Of a DNA stretch of 64,000 bases, positions 23,008-35,491 are shown piece by piece (the stretch's first letter is position 1; each line of letters starts with the position of its first letter). The notes beneath the pieces are model-generated. The model ran no database searches. It had not been told where the DNA came from and worked only from the letters and a program-made list of their open reading frames with translations. Position numbers and translations under genes: made by a program. The stretch is from Smallanthus sonchifolius. Its lineage: Eukaryota; Streptophyta; Magnoliopsida; Asterales; Asteraceae. The stretch is from NCBI GenBank assembly GCA_023525975.1, contig CM042032.1:20838001-20902000 (forward strand), given 5' to 3'.

Positions 23008-25797
23008 CTATGTCTTGTCTGCATCCTGCTTCTTCTCAGGCTTCACTTTCTTTGAATCCAGATCCTGTAACCTTTTCTTGATAAGTCTAGCTTCAGCTCT
23101 TAGAGATAAACAACGAGACACCACTCTCATATACAACTTTGTTTCATTCTTTATCATCAAGCTCATATCACACTGAATCGTGTTATAATACAAAATCTTT
23201 AGATCTTCATCTGAAAAACTAAATAGATCCATCGTATCAAAAATTCTGACTTCTGGAAGTCCCCTTTTTTTAATAACTGCTTCATGTGATGAAGAATCAT
23301 AAAACCACTTGTCAAAATCCTTGATGAATCTCTCTCTTCTTTCAGGTATATGCACGGCTGTCACAGTATCAGCTGGTTTAACTATGTATTTATACTTGAT
23401 CTTCTCATTTGTTCTGTATTTCTTCTTGCTCTTTCTTCGTATAGGAATTTGAGGCTAAAATGATGTAAAACTATCTTGATTACATTGATTCCTGAGAAGT
23501 ATTTCAAAAGTAGAAGCTCGAGTATTGTTTGATTCAGTAATCATCTTCAAACGACTCAGATCTTTTATATCTCATCTTAGTAGTGTCTATAACTTATGAC
23601 ATGTATCAAAATATTGAATATCACTAGCAACCCTTGGATCACATACATCTTCTTATCATTATCAAATTTCCAGCCCAAGATCAATACAGTCAAAAACCTT
23701 TCTTGGATTCCTTATTCTTTGAGTAATTCTTTCAATAGTTGACGGTTTTTCATCAATTTTCCACCACGAGCTTTTATCATAAGAAGCTTTCTTTACAGTA
23801 GAATCCTTTTGAGCTTCATATGTTTCACTCTTTTCAAATAATTCATCAAAAGGAATTTTCTCATCTACTACTTTATCTGATCTTCCAACTTCATTCCCGT
23901 CACATTCAACATACGTTTATTTTTCCACATATTCACGTTTCTCATAAATTGCATCAGAATCTTTGTCATCACTTGACTCTTCATTATTTGCTCCACTACC
24001 ACCAATTCCAGATCCATCACTACTGCTATCATCATCGTCAGAAGGATCTACATCATTTCTCTTGATATCTGTAATAATAACATCTTCATTTTCCTCTTTT
24101 TCATCTTCTTCCTTTTCCTTATCTTCATCTCCTACCTCCATTCCTTCACCTTGTTGATTAATAAGTGAATCAACATCAAACATGTATTGTGAACCAAAAA
24201 GATCAGCTCCTTTAATTGGAGATTCAGTATGTTGTGAAAGATTTATTGTTGAAGGTTCTTGATTTTCTTTATTCTCTTGCATGGGTTTACTAGTGACATT
24301 CGAAATTGAAACAGACATCCCAAGACGTTTATCAAAATCTTGCACAATGCTTTGCAAATTATCTATCTATACTTGTTGCTCATCAAGCTACTTTTGCTTC
24401 TTGGAATCACTTGTCTTTAACTCCCTAATTTTTCTTTCATTTGCAGCTTCTCTGCTTTGAAGATTTGAAACTTGAGTCTTCAATTGACTTATAATATTTG
24501 TAGTTTCTTGAGTTGCAAAGTTCAAAAAGTCTTCATCCATTAGTTTGTAATCTTTAGAAGCCTTTTGTTTAACATGATCTGGAACTTCTTTGCCCTTTCC
24601 CTTTCCTGAGTACCTCTGTGCCATAGTCTTGAATCTCTTTTGTTCTGGTTCTTTTATCACGATTCCCTTAGACGGAGGAGGTCTAGAAGGCACGTCCTTT
24701 TCAGATTCAGTAGCTTTTCTTTTAATTGGAGTTTCAGTTGCAGTTGCTAGAACTTCTAGTGTTTCAACACTTTCATTTTCTTGAACCCTCTCTGTTTCTT
24801 TAACTGGCTCATCAACAATTTCTTTCCCAACCACAACCTCTGTAACAACTTTAGGAATAATCACATGTGCTTGAACATTTTCAGGATTTTATTGAACTAC
24901 ATTCCTATCACCACCACCTTCACCACCATCATCATCACCTCCTTCATCATCACCATCATTATCCTCTACTTCACTACCTTGAATATCATTCAATTCATCT
25001 TCTACACCGAACTCGGGATCATGATTCTCTTCAATCATGCTTGGAAACAAAGGTGTCACTGTCCCAGTAAACTTGCTTTTCTTCTTTATGGTGTTCAAGC
25101 TAGTGAAAATTATTTCTGTCATTTGATCCAATGGTAGCTCAACCCCATCATTAGGTATATCAGGTAACAGTGTATTGATTATCATATGTAAGAATCATGG
25201 ATAAAGCAGAAACTTCTTGTTCTATATTGGACCCACAAAATTATTAATCATAGCTTCAAAAATCATTCTTGAGAAATTGAATCTACGGTGAGTTGTCAGA
25301 CAAACTAAAGCTCTACTAAACACTTCACCAATTTTATCAAATGCTCATGTCCTCAGTCCAAGGCAATGAATGAATACATGTACTAAGTACCTCCACTGTT
25401 TCCCTAACAAAGTCTTTGTCACTTGCTTTCTTGGAAAGTCTCCTTCATAACCCATTTATCTGATTATCTGCATCACACGTGTGTAACTTATTTTGTATGG
25501 AAAACTGACATTGTCTCTAAAATTATGAACCTCTCTGATAACTTGTTCAATAATCTTAATCTTCTTTCCACCAACTATACTTTCTATCCAGATCTCTTTG
25601 TTAACATGCTTATATTCAACGTTGTTCTAGAATTCTCGAATTTGATTTTCATAAACAGTAACTTGTGTTGATATGGCTGTTAGAATTCTTGATTTGTTTA
25701 GAAACCGAACTATTTCTTCATATCCTCTTGATTTTCTAGTGCTAGTTGTCAAGCACGCACAGATGTTGTGCCTTGAGTCAAACTTTAACCTGTTCAT
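23008..25797 (-). pseudogene. Cop-2 aORF (Sirevirus-type extra gene after pol), many stops, no net frameshift
   Basis: An approximately 929-codon frame from the ATG at 25797-25795 to TAG at 23010-23008, ending 31 bp from the LTR. All open segments on this strand lie in one register, so the damage is nonsense only (for example TAG at 25629 in place of the Trp of Cop-3's QFWETA, and TGA/TAA codons between 25185 and 25480). The N-terminal part is homologous to the Cop-3 aORF: EEIVRFLNKSRI against RDIVDFLNRSRI, then QWRYLVHVFIHCL, FNFSRMIF and FLLYP segments. After that come an acidic low-complexity region, a basic, Ser/Pro-rich stretch (KRKATESEKDVPSRPPPSKG) and predicted coiled coil. Similar predicted proteins are, from memory, common in Asteraceae. 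Function unknown; Sirevirus aORFs are often called envelope-like, but I see no signal peptide or membrane segment. Confidence 0.75.
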
Positions 25798-25799
25798 AG
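25795..25799. repeat. Target-site duplication of Cop-3 (left copy CATAG)
   Basis: CATAG precedes the Cop-3 LTR start and recurs at 49746-49750. Its first three bases are the start codon of the Cop-2 aORF on the minus strand. Confidence 0.95.
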
Positions 25800-26341
25800 T
25801 GTTGAAGCACTTTCCTGTGACAAACACTCTGGATAGATAGAGTCTTAGTCTTAGGTTGTCTTGTCTTGTTTGTAATTGTCTTTGTATGTAAGAGTCTTTA
25901 TGTATTAGTTTATCGAGTTGTATTAACTTTTACATATTGAATGTTTCAAAATTCTCTAAGTGTTTTGCGCACTTGTAAGTGCGCAGGAGAAAGCTCCTGC
26001 GTACTTAGCAAGTACGCAAGAGAAACTTTGCGTACTTGATAAGTACGCAAGAGCATTTTGCCCTGCGCACTTGCTAAGTGCGCAGGCATCAGGTCTTGTA
26101 TAAATAGGATAGGTTGACAGATGTTAAGTACGCAGACATAACAGCAAATACGCAAATTGTAATCTCAGTAATTCTCTCTGTAACCTTCAAGTGTTTATAA
26201 TACAAAGAACGTTTAAAGTGTTTTCTCTTGTCGGTTTACTTTGTTTAGTTTGACTCTCCGCCGAGTCACGGGTATTCCGCACCCGGTCCGACTAGTAGAC
26301 CCACTTGCATGTGACGATCCGCCACACCCGAGGGACCTACA
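25800..26341 (+). repeat. Cop-3 5' LTR (542 bp) with palindrome array and TATA box
   Basis: TGTTGAAGCAC...GGGACCTACA. Four palindromes with arms TGCG(T/C)ACTT and AAGT(A/G)CGCA lie at 25966-25985, 25998-26018, 26029-26049 and 26064-26084. TATAAATA at 26099-26106 begins 15 bases after the last one. Confidence 0.93.
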
Positions 26342-26343
26342 AG

Positions 26344-26355
26344 TTGTATCAGAGC
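26344..26355 (+). promoter_or_regulatory. Cop-3 primer-binding site, one mismatch
   Basis: TTGTATCAGAGC, with T in place of the second base of TGGTATCAGAGC; sits two bases after the LTR. Confidence 0.85.
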
Positions 26356-26931
26356 TTTGCTCCTGATTTCGAGTGTTGTGAGTGAGTTTGGAGAGTTTCT
26401 ACTGAATTTTTACAAGCAAAAAGAGGTATTTTTTGTTGATTTTTGTGATAAAATAGGGGTAGCTCTTGAGCACTATTTTAGAAGCAAAAATCACTCAAAA
26501 ACTGATTTTTGTTGTGTATTTGAGTATTTTGAGCATCAAAGGTTGGTTAGAAACAAGTTTCTGACCCTTTGGCTCATTTGCATTGATCATCAGACCAATT
26601 TTTACCATCTCCGGCGATTTTCAGGTGACCGGAATAGTTAGCTGAAAGTTGCTGAAAAGGCGTTGTGCGTACTTACCATTTCTGGCAAAAAATTCAGTTC
26701 TGGTGTGTACTTACTAAATACGCAAGACTTATCTCCTGCGTACTTACAAGTGCGCAAGACTGAACTTGTGCGAACTTAAGTTATATCCTCTGTAGTTACC
26801 ATTTCCTCCTGCGTACTTATCAAGTACGCAAGAGCAAATCTAAATACGCAAGACCATTTCTCAAGTGCGCAAGGCCAAAATTAAGTGCGCAACTGTGTCT
26901 GATTTTTCTGAAATTTGACTAAGTGTTCACT
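26356..26931 (+). other. Cop-3 leader with palindrome half-sites
   Basis: Non-coding. From about 26660 to 26895 it repeats the LTR words GCGTACTT, AAGTACGCA and AAGTGCGCA. One spot (about 26768) carries the GCGAACTT variant typical of Cop-1 and Cop-4. Confidence 0.7.
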
Positions 26932-29843
26932 ATGTCGAATCTTCAGAATTTGGGAAACCTGTTAAACTATGATAATGAGATCGGTACACCACAGAAACCG
27001 CCAAAGTTGCTGAACGTAAACGATTATTCTAATTGGAAAGCACATTTCGAGCACTACATTTCTTATACCGACTCATCGCTATGGATACCGATCCTTGAGG
27101 GATTTAAGCATCCCACACACATCTATCTTGATGAAACCATGCCCAAACCTATCTCTAAGCTTTCTGACGAAGAAAAGAAAGCTTATGATCTTGAAAAGAA
27201 GGCACTTGGTTCGATCACTATGGCATTAACTCGGGAATTGTTCCACAGTTTCCGAGGTTATGTCAATTCCAAGGATCTCTGGAAAGCTTTACAGAAAAGA
27301 TTCGAAGAAAATAGTGACATCAAGAAGAGTAAGAGGGATCTTCTCAGGAAGCAGTATGAGTGCTTCAGATTTTTAGAGAACGAATCTTTAGATGACCTCG
27401 TCTCTAGATTCTATCATTTACAGACTGAGTTGAAGGCTTTTGAACTCAGGTATCCAGATGAAGAGATGGTGGAAAATTTTTTGGATGCTTTACCACCCAC
27501 ATTTGTGATGTACACAACCCTGATGAGGGAAAATCCTAAAATCTATGAGTTGACAGTAGAGGAGGCAATAGGAAAGTTTCAAGCTCATGACATGAACCTA
27601 AAAAGAAAGGAGAGCTCAGGAAGGCCTCAGATACAAGACCCTTCTATGTATCATGCGACGACTTCTACATCTAAGTCATCGGGCTCTGGAATTGCCCTGT
27701 TCACTGGAAACTCTACAGTAGAAGACCACTCAAATGGTTGTAGTGGTCATGCATGCTATGCATCTGGATCAGGGTTGGGGTCTCATCATCAAAATACCTC
27801 AAGAAATCCTCCTGCTATGTCTTCAGCTAACCAATCAGCTATAGCCAGAATAGCTGAAGATCATGTAGCACTATTCTCATCTTGTATGCTTGCGTATGAG
27901 AATTTCATTAGTGGCAAGCTTACTGATCCCGAGACGATTGAAGAAGATTTTAATCAAGTGGATCCTGATGACATGGAGGACATGGATATTCAATGGAATA
28001 TGGCCATGTTATTGAGGAGAGCCAAGCGTTTCCTGAACAGAACATGAAGAAAGTTTATTGGCGGGCATCCTAATGCCAAGGTCGGGTTTGACAAATCCAA
28101 GGCCAAATGCTACAAGTGTCTGAACTATGGACACTTTGCTCGTGAGTGTCAGAAAGACAGAGCACCTGCCTCTGGTTTCACCCGACCCAGCCAAGGAAAC
28201 AGCCATGGCCACAACAACTCAAACCACCACAATCAAAGCCAAAGTGGAACGTCCAATGCACTGGTAGCACAACAGGACGAAAGCTTTGACTTGGGTGTTC
28301 ATCTTTAGGATGCCATCATCGCACAAACCCAGGTTGGTCTCATGGCTGAGATCATGGAGATGATGGAAGCAGAGAAAAGGGAAGCTTCTATGGCTGACCT
28401 AGAAGAATCTATTACTACTACTACAGAGGAAGCTGAAGAAAAGGAAGCTTCTGTAGCTGAGAATGAGGAATTGACTACTGTTGTTGCTCTCATGGCCATT
28501 GGAGAAGCAACAAGTTCATCTTCTAAGGTAGATTCTAATCCTTTCTCTGTTATTTCATGTTCTAAATGTCTAGGGCTTAAACTTGAAAATTCTAGGCTCC
28601 AAGACAAAATCGAACCCCTAAGTATGGCAGCTCTAAACTATAAAGAAAATAAAAAACGTTTTAAAGATTCTATTGAAACGTTGAAAAAGGAAAAATGTGA
28701 ATATTCTTTAAAAAACGGAACAATGAAATCAACAAACTGCAAAATGAGATCTTGCAGTTAAAATGTACTAATGAGAAGTTGAAAAACCCTAAAAAGGATA
28801 AATCCTCAAGTAAGGCTAACTCCACATCTAGTGAGGAGTTCGTTACTGCTTCTGAAGATGGGTCGGTTAACTCTTGCCCTGAAGGAGTAGTATCTAAGAA
28901 GTTGTTGACTGAACAGAAAGTAAAGAAAAACGTTATCACTAATGGTGATAATTGCATTTTAACTGAACCCGATATCATTGAAACAAATGATAATCTAAAG
29001 GTAATGCTTTATGGGGGTTATAAAAGTCTTAACCAAGCAAAGAAAGAAGCTTTTTCAGCTCATTATGGGCTTGGGTATAAAGAAAATTTGGAAAAATATT
29101 ATACTCCCAAAAACCAAACTGGAAAGGTTCAGACTCCCGTTCATAAACCAACTCCTCTTGCTCATAATGCTGAGTTATCTAAGGCCAGATCTAATGAGCC
29201 TTACAAGAGAACTTATATAGACAAGAGAACTTATATAGACAAGAGAAATTGTTTTCACTGTGGCTTGGTTGGTCACATTCTTGTGAACTTTCCCTTAAAG
29301 AACCAAGGGAAACGGCCTGTTGTTTCGCAACCAGCTGTTATCCCCAGGTCGCCATCAGTGAAATCTCCCAAACATCCAAAACAAAATGTGATGAAACCAC
29401 CAGTCAAACCGATGGTAAAGCCTAAGATCAAATCTGAAGCTAAACCATCTATTTCAAGAAAGGTAATGCAACCTGTTGTACCTTGTGTATCTACCTCTGG
29501 TAGTACACATACTGGTGAGAAACTTGTGGCGAGACTTTCTAAGCCACAGAGAAGAAGAAGGAACAAGAGGTTGAGAAAGCTTGAACAGCTGACTTCAGTT
29601 CAATCAGGTGAAGCTTCCACAAGTTCACCTGCTGTAGTTGAACCAAAGTCTCCTATTCCGGTTAAGAAACAAAAGAGATCATGGACTGCCAAATCCAAAA
29701 CTTCTCAATCTCCTAAACCTAATTCTTTAAAAGATTCATCCGTTTTGAACAGTCATCACGATTGTGAGTTAAAGGAAGTAGTTTATTTTGAAAAGGATGG
29801 ACGACCCAAGACCACAATGGCTTGGGTCTCCAAATCTAACTAA
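26932..29843 (+). pseudogene. Cop-3 gag, with two nonsense codons and a frameshift
   Basis: Starts at ATG 26932 (MSNLQNLGNLLNYDNEIG). The Copia gag domain runs to about 27600 (YSNWKAHFEHY, LWKALQKRFEE, ESLDDLVSRFYHL). TGA at 28045 stands where Cop-4 reads Gly, and TAG at 28306 where it has Glu. CCHC knuckle 1 (CYKCLNYGHFAREC) is at 28108. It is followed by an acidic and coiled-coil region with a frameshift near 28715, then a degenerate knuckle 2 (CFHCGLVGHILVNF, last Cys lost) near 29250, a Lys/Arg-rich stretch, and the conserved end GRPKTTMAWVSKSN before TAA at 29841. Confidence 0.85.
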
Positions 29844-29863
29844 TTCTTTTGTTACTCGTGCAG
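29844..29863 (+). other. Pyrimidine tract plus AG at the gag-pol junction of Cop-3
   Basis: Directly after the gag stop TAA: TTCTTTTGTTACTCGTGCAG, then GGA, which opens the pol frame. It has the look of a 3' splice site, and Cop-4 has the same arrangement at 54747-54764. Confidence 0.45.
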
Positions 29864-32800
29864 GGACGTCCGAAGGGTACTATCTCTAACCGCTGGTATG
29901 TAGATAGTGGATACTCCCGGCACATGACAGGAAACATGGCCTTGCTTCAAGATGTTAAACCATTCAGAGGCGGCTATGTGGCCTTTGCCGGAGAAAAGGG
30001 CGGCAGCATCACGTGTCAAGGCGTGGTTTCGAACGGTTATGTCAGCTTTGACAACGTCAACTTTTGCGAGCAGCTGAAGCATAACTTGTTGAGTGTCTCC
30101 CAAATGTGTGATAAGGAGTACTCGGTGATGTTTGACAAGTCAGAATGCCTGATTCTCAAACCTGGTTTTGAAGTTCCCGAAGACTGGATCCTGATGAGAG
30201 CGCCAAGAACAAACGACACCTATCTGATCGATATGAGCGTGGCGACAAGCACCTCATCAGTTGCTACTTGTATTCTTACAAAAGATACAGCGCTTGACTC
30301 CATCTTGTGGCATAGGAAACTCGGACATATTTCGTATCGTAAAATGAATCATCTTATCCGAAACGGTTTGGTAACCGGGGTTCCTAAGCTGAGATTTACC
30401 ATTGCAGATGACTGTATGCCTTGTAAAAAGGGCAAACAGCAACGGAAATCTCACAAGCCCAAGCTCCAAAACTCTATTGATACCCCTTTGGAGCTATTAC
30501 ACATGGATCTGTTTGGCCCCATAAGTATCAGGAGTATTGGAGGTAAGTCGTTCTGTCTAGTAGTAACTGATGATTTCTCACATTTTTCTTGGGTGCATTT
30601 TTTAGGTACTAAAGACGAGACTGCTGATATTCTTCAATACTTGATCCTGAGCTTGGAATCTCTTTGTAAGCTGAAAGTTAGAAGGATAAGGAGTGACAAC
30701 AGAACTGAGTTCAAGAATAATTTGATGGAACTTTTCTGTCTCAAGAAAGGGATCTGTCACGAATTCAGTGCGCCGTACACGCCTCAGCATAATGGAGTTG
30801 CTGAACGGAAGAACAGAACACTGATTGAGACTGCAAGGACTATGCTGTCGGATGCAAAGCTTCCTATCACTTTTTGGGCAGAAGACGTTAATACAGCTTG
30901 TCACGTCTTAAACAGAGTTCTGGTTGTGAAGAGGCACAACAAGACTTGTTACAAGTTGATCAACAATCGACTTCCCAATCTTGATTACCTAGTTCCTTTT
31001 GGTAGTCCTTGTTGCTACAGTACAAAGACCACCAGTCTAAGTTTCATGCAAAAGCGGTGGAAGGCATCTTCTTAGGATACGTTGCCAACTCGCCTTGCAA
31101 GAGAGTGTACAACATAGGAACTCGTACTGTCGAGGAATGGTTCAAAGTGGATTGTAGTAAACACAGCATTCCACCCTAACCAACAGGTCCAGCTTGGGGT
31201 TTTGATTATGATGCGCTATTCAAGTCATTCAATCTTCCAGATCTATCTGCAGTTAACGCCGCAAATGTTTATGAATTATTGGGTGGCGACAATGACTCCT
31301 ACTTCTCTACTCGTGCTACTGTACCGATTATAACTCCTGATTCCAATGCTGCATCTGCATCTGGAACTCATGACAGTGATAACAGTGAAGATGTTCATAT
31401 TGTTGGAGAAGACGCTCAAGCCAATCCTAACACAACGGTAGGAAATGAAGATCCAGCTGATCCAATTAACATTGAATCTTCTTCCTCTGGAACACAGGAA
31501 ATGGGGGAGTTAAGCATGAATCTTGATCCAGAAATTTAGGAACTTATTGTACCGGAGACGAGATTGCATAGGAATCATCCAATGGACAACATTATTGGTG
31601 ATCCTTATGCCGGTGTTCAGACTCGTCATCGAACCATCACTGAGAACACCAGTCTTTACACAGAGATACTTGACACTGGTGTCATGGAAACATGTCTGCA
31701 TGCTGCATTCGTGTCCTAGTTAGAGCCGAAGAATGTGAAGGAGGCTCTCACTGACAACTGCTGGATTGAGGCGATCCAAGATGAATTGTCTCAATTCCAA
31801 AAGTTGCACGTGTGGGATTTGGTTGACGTGCCAAAAAGCTTTCAGCCAATTGGAACCAGATGGGTGTTCAAATGCACGACGGATGATCGTCATGTTGTTG
31901 TGAAGAACAAAGCATGATTGGTTGTTCAAGGTTTTTATCAGCAAGAGGGCTTGGATTACACGGAAGTATATGCCCCAGTTGCAAGAATTGAAGCCATTCG
32001 ACTGTTCTTGGCTTATGCCACATATGTCGGCTTCATGGTCTACCAACTTGATGTGAAGAGTGCTTTCCTTTATGGTAAAGTTCTTGAAGAGGTCTATGTC
32101 ACTCAACCTCCCGGCTTTGAAGATCCGCATAATATCAATAAAGTGTATAAGCTCGACAAAACACTTTATGGTCTTCATCAAGCACCGCGGGCATGGTATG
32201 AGACATTATCTAAGCATTTATTGTCTAATGGTTTCGACCGTGGATAGATTTACTCGACACTCTTCATTAGGAAAGCAGGAGGTGACATTCTTCTTGTACA
32301 AGTATACGTCGACGACATTATTTTTGGATCTACCAATGAAGGGATGTGTAGGGAATTCGAGCAGGTGATGAAGTCCAAGTTTGCAATGAGTAACATGGGT
32401 GAATTGTCATTCTTCCTGGGTCTGCAAGTCAGTCAAAGAGAGTATAGCATTTATCTACATCAAACTAAGTATGTGCAGGACATCTTGTCAAAATACAAGA
32501 TGAATGATAGCAGTACTTATGGCACACCTATCCCAGTCAATCATGGTCTGCATCCTGACAAATATGGAAAGGATGCAGATAGCAGATTGTACCGTGGGAT
32601 GATCGGATCACTTATGTATCTCACAGTTTCAAGACCCAATATAATGTTTGCTGTGTGCTTGTGCTTAAGGTTTCAGTCTCAACCGAAGGTGTCACATATG
32701 ATAGCCGTGAAGAGAATTTTCAGATACCTGAAAGGGAATCCCCGATTAGGTCTTTGGTACTCTAAGCAGCAGTCATTCGACTTCAAAGCCTACACTGATT

Positions 32801-33249
32801 CAGATTATGGCGGTTGTAACCTTGACAAAAAGTCAACTTCTGGTGGATGTCAATTCTTAGGAGACAGACTGGTCTCCTGGCAGTGCAAGAAGCAGTCAAC
32901 GGTTTCTGTCTCAACTTGTGAAGCAGAATACATTGCTGCGACGAGCGGTTGTTCTCAGATTTTATGGATTCAGCAAGAATTGAGAGACTATGGCTTGAAC
33001 TTCACTGGAACTCCTTTATTCATTGACAACAATGCCACCATGTCCATCACAAATAACCCGGTGAAACATTCCAAAACTAAACATATAGAAATTCGCCATC
33101 ATTTCATCCGTGATTGTGCTGAAAAGCATTTAATTGAACTTGTAAAAGTTCACACGGATGACAATCTTGCTAACCTTTTCACAAAGGCATTTGATCGATC
33201 CCGTTTTGAGCATCTTGTCAACTTGATAGGAATGTTCAATCCTGAGTGA
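29864..33249 (+). pseudogene. Cop-3 pol: protease, integrase, RT, RNase H, with stops and one frameshift
   Basis: Protease keeps the catalytic WYVDSG (DSGYSRHMTG, with Tyr for the usual Cys). The pre-integrase segment ILWHRKLGHISYRKMN is at about 30305. The integrase core is visible (HMDLFGPISIRS, SDNRTEF, QHNGVAERKNRT). A frameshift near 31020-31070 moves the frame. An acidic linker then leads to RT (LEPKNVKEALTDNCW, TRWVFKC, QLDVKSAFLYG, catalytic VYVDDIIFGST at about 32307). RNase H follows (AYTDSDYGG, STCEAEYIAA, SKTKHIEIRHHFIRD) and the frame ends at TGA 33247. In-frame stops fall near 31177, 31537, 31718, 31915 and 32245, so this copy cannot make the enzymes. Confidence 0.92.
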
Positions 33250-34555
33250 AAATTAATTTTTCTTAAATCAATTCAATTCATGGAAGTTAAATTTTATTTT
33301 TTTAAATTTTCTGTATAGTTCTTTTAAGTTTCAAAATATTTTACAAAATCAAAAAAAAAAACAAAATATAAAATGGAGAAAAATTTTAAAGTTCACTTGA
33401 GAAAAGAGGAAATGATAGTACATCAGAAATGATTTAAACGTCACAGACTGCTCATATGGGAAATGATTGCGTCATGCTTACTTAATTGTTTAAATTATTA
33501 TGTTTTTAATCTGCTTATTTACAAGTAATTTAAATTGTCAGTAGGTTGTATTGAATCACTAGTAGTGTGGAAACTAAATCTAAATTACAAATGCGATTTG
33601 AACCCATGTTTGCAAGTGTGTGTGCGTAAAAGAATAGAAAAGATCATTATCAGATAAAGGATTTTAGATTTTGGCAATAATTTTCTTTTGAGGTCAGTTT
33701 CGGGTTATGTCGTTAGCAAAATTAATGCGGTTCATCTCACTGCCTATACTCACAAGTATGCAAGGAGATATTGAATCAAGACATGTCTCTACATTAACCG
33801 TTGAGCATGTATTCACCCTTGAATCACTCCTGATTCATTAAAATCAAATTCAGATAAAAGTTGGATCCCCTTACCTTAAAACTCAAACACCATATATATT
33901 ATCCTGAATCATCATACCGATATTCAATGAAGAAAATCAAATGAAACCAAGACATATGAATCACTCGATTCTGAATCTTATGATTCCTGATAATCCTTAT
34001 GGATTCTGCTTGATTTTTCCTGTGCTAATAGATGTAACTTCATTCTGAAAATTTAGAAAATCATTGGGAAAATCTTAGATGCCTTGAGATAGTCAATTTA
34101 CATTATTGTAGCATATCAGTGGGGTACACATTGTATATCTTATAATTAATATCTTAATACACAAGAACGTGATACAAAGATGCTTATAGTTTCAAATCTT
34201 ATAATATTGTCAAATTGAATTACTTGTTTATATGCTTATTGCGTATGAATAAATAGTAATTCATGACATGATCCCATATTCTTTGATGTTTATATTGTAT
34301 CGTTTTTGCTAAAAGATAGTCTGATATGATCCCCTGCTCGTGTCTTTGATCAAAAATAGTTTGTGTGAATACTTGTATATTTTTATGAGAAAAGATCAAA
34401 AAGATTTTAAGTTTATGCATAGTTCAATGTTATTCAGAAAAGCCAAAAATATTTGTATTTAACCTTCCTGAATTGTATTTGAATCCTCCTGATTGAATAT
34501 TTTTATCATGTTCGTTATTTGACTTGAAAAACTTCATCAATTTGAGTTGAAAGTT
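33250..34555 (+). other. Cop-3 pol-aORF spacer, AT-rich part
   Basis: No ORF with recognisable motifs on either strand. A-rich and purine-rich runs occur at 33345-33415. Confidence 0.6.
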
Positions 34556-34573
34556 TGCGCACTTAAGGGTTTG

Positions 34574-34749
34574 TGCGTACTTGTAAGTGCGCATGAAGTA
34601 AGCCCTGCGTACTTAATAAGTACGCAAGAGTTAAGTCTTGCACACTTGCAAGTACGCAAGAGTTAAAGCTTGCGCACTTGTAAGTACGCACGAGTTAAAA
34701 CGTGAGCACTTGCTAAGTACGCACGACCTTTTGGTGTGGGGTATAAATA
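34574..34749 (+). promoter_or_regulatory. Putative internal promoter of the Cop-3 aORF: palindrome array plus TATA box
   Basis: Five palindromes of the LTR type (arms TGCG(T/C)ACTT / AAGT(A/G)CGCA, some diverged) at 34574-34593, 34606-34626, 34639-34656, 34671-34690 and about 34703-34723, followed by TATAAATA at 34742-34749. The gap between the last palindrome and the TATA box (18 nt) is close to that in the LTR (14 nt). Confidence 0.6.
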
Positions 34750-34886
34750 TGGGAGTTAGAAAATTTCTGAGTCTTTCATCACATTCAAATCAATTTTCCC
34801 TCTGCATATTTTTACTCAAAATCCAAGTGTTCCTAATCCGATTTTTCGTCCCATTCCAAGTTTCATCATCTCATAATATCGATTTG

Positions 34887-35488
34887 GTGAGATTTTAGGC
34901 TTAATCCATCCACGAAATCGTGACTTTGGACCGATTCACTGACTAAGAAAATCAAGGTTCAATCCGTGATTTTTAGGGGAAAATTGTGGGTTGTTTGGGT
35001 AACATCTTATCATTAAAACATGATTAGATAACATAATCGACCCTTAATCGTCCTTTTTAGTCTTTGATTTTTTCCCTGTAGTTGAATTTGAACCGTCACT
35101 GGGTTTGTTCGACTGTTAGGTCAAAATCGTTCACGTTTAGCAGGTTTTTGGTGTTGTTGTTGGTCCCATAGGCTAGAATCACTGATTCTGACCTAGTGGC
35201 GACCCAATACACATGGTTTTTTGATCAGCAGTGACATTTTCAAACTTCTGGAATTTTCACCTAGTATAGTTCTTGCGCACTTAGCAAGTACGCAAGAAGT
35301 AATTCTTGCATACTTGTTAAGTACGCAAGAGGAAAATCCTGCGTACTTGCTAAGTACGCAGGACCAACACTTGGCGAAAAATTCTAACTCTGAAATTTCA
35401 GTTCAAAGAGTAACTGCTATACTGTGTCATGTTTATCCATTTCCAATGATACGTGTTATTCTGATTCTGTTGCTGTGTGTTTTTGCAG
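34887..35488 (+). other. Putative 5'-UTR intron upstream of the Cop-3 aORF
   Basis: 5' splice site TTG|GTGAGA at 34887, 145 nt after the TATA box. 3' splice site TGCTGTGTGTTTTTGCAG| ends at 35488, three bases before the aORF ATG. Three more LTR-type palindromes lie inside (35274-35294, 35307-35327, 35340-35360). The sites are seen; their use is inferred. Confidence 0.55.
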
Positions 35489-35491
35489 ATC

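Noticed and set aside
24867..25070. Histidine-rich protein on the plus strand
   Set aside because: It is the antisense shadow of the acidic (GAT/GAA-rich) region of the Cop-2 aORF.
23008..25797. Envelope glycoprotein gene of Cop-2 (and of Cop-3)
   Set aside because: No signal peptide, transmembrane segment or cysteine pattern is visible; only the gene position is envelope-like.
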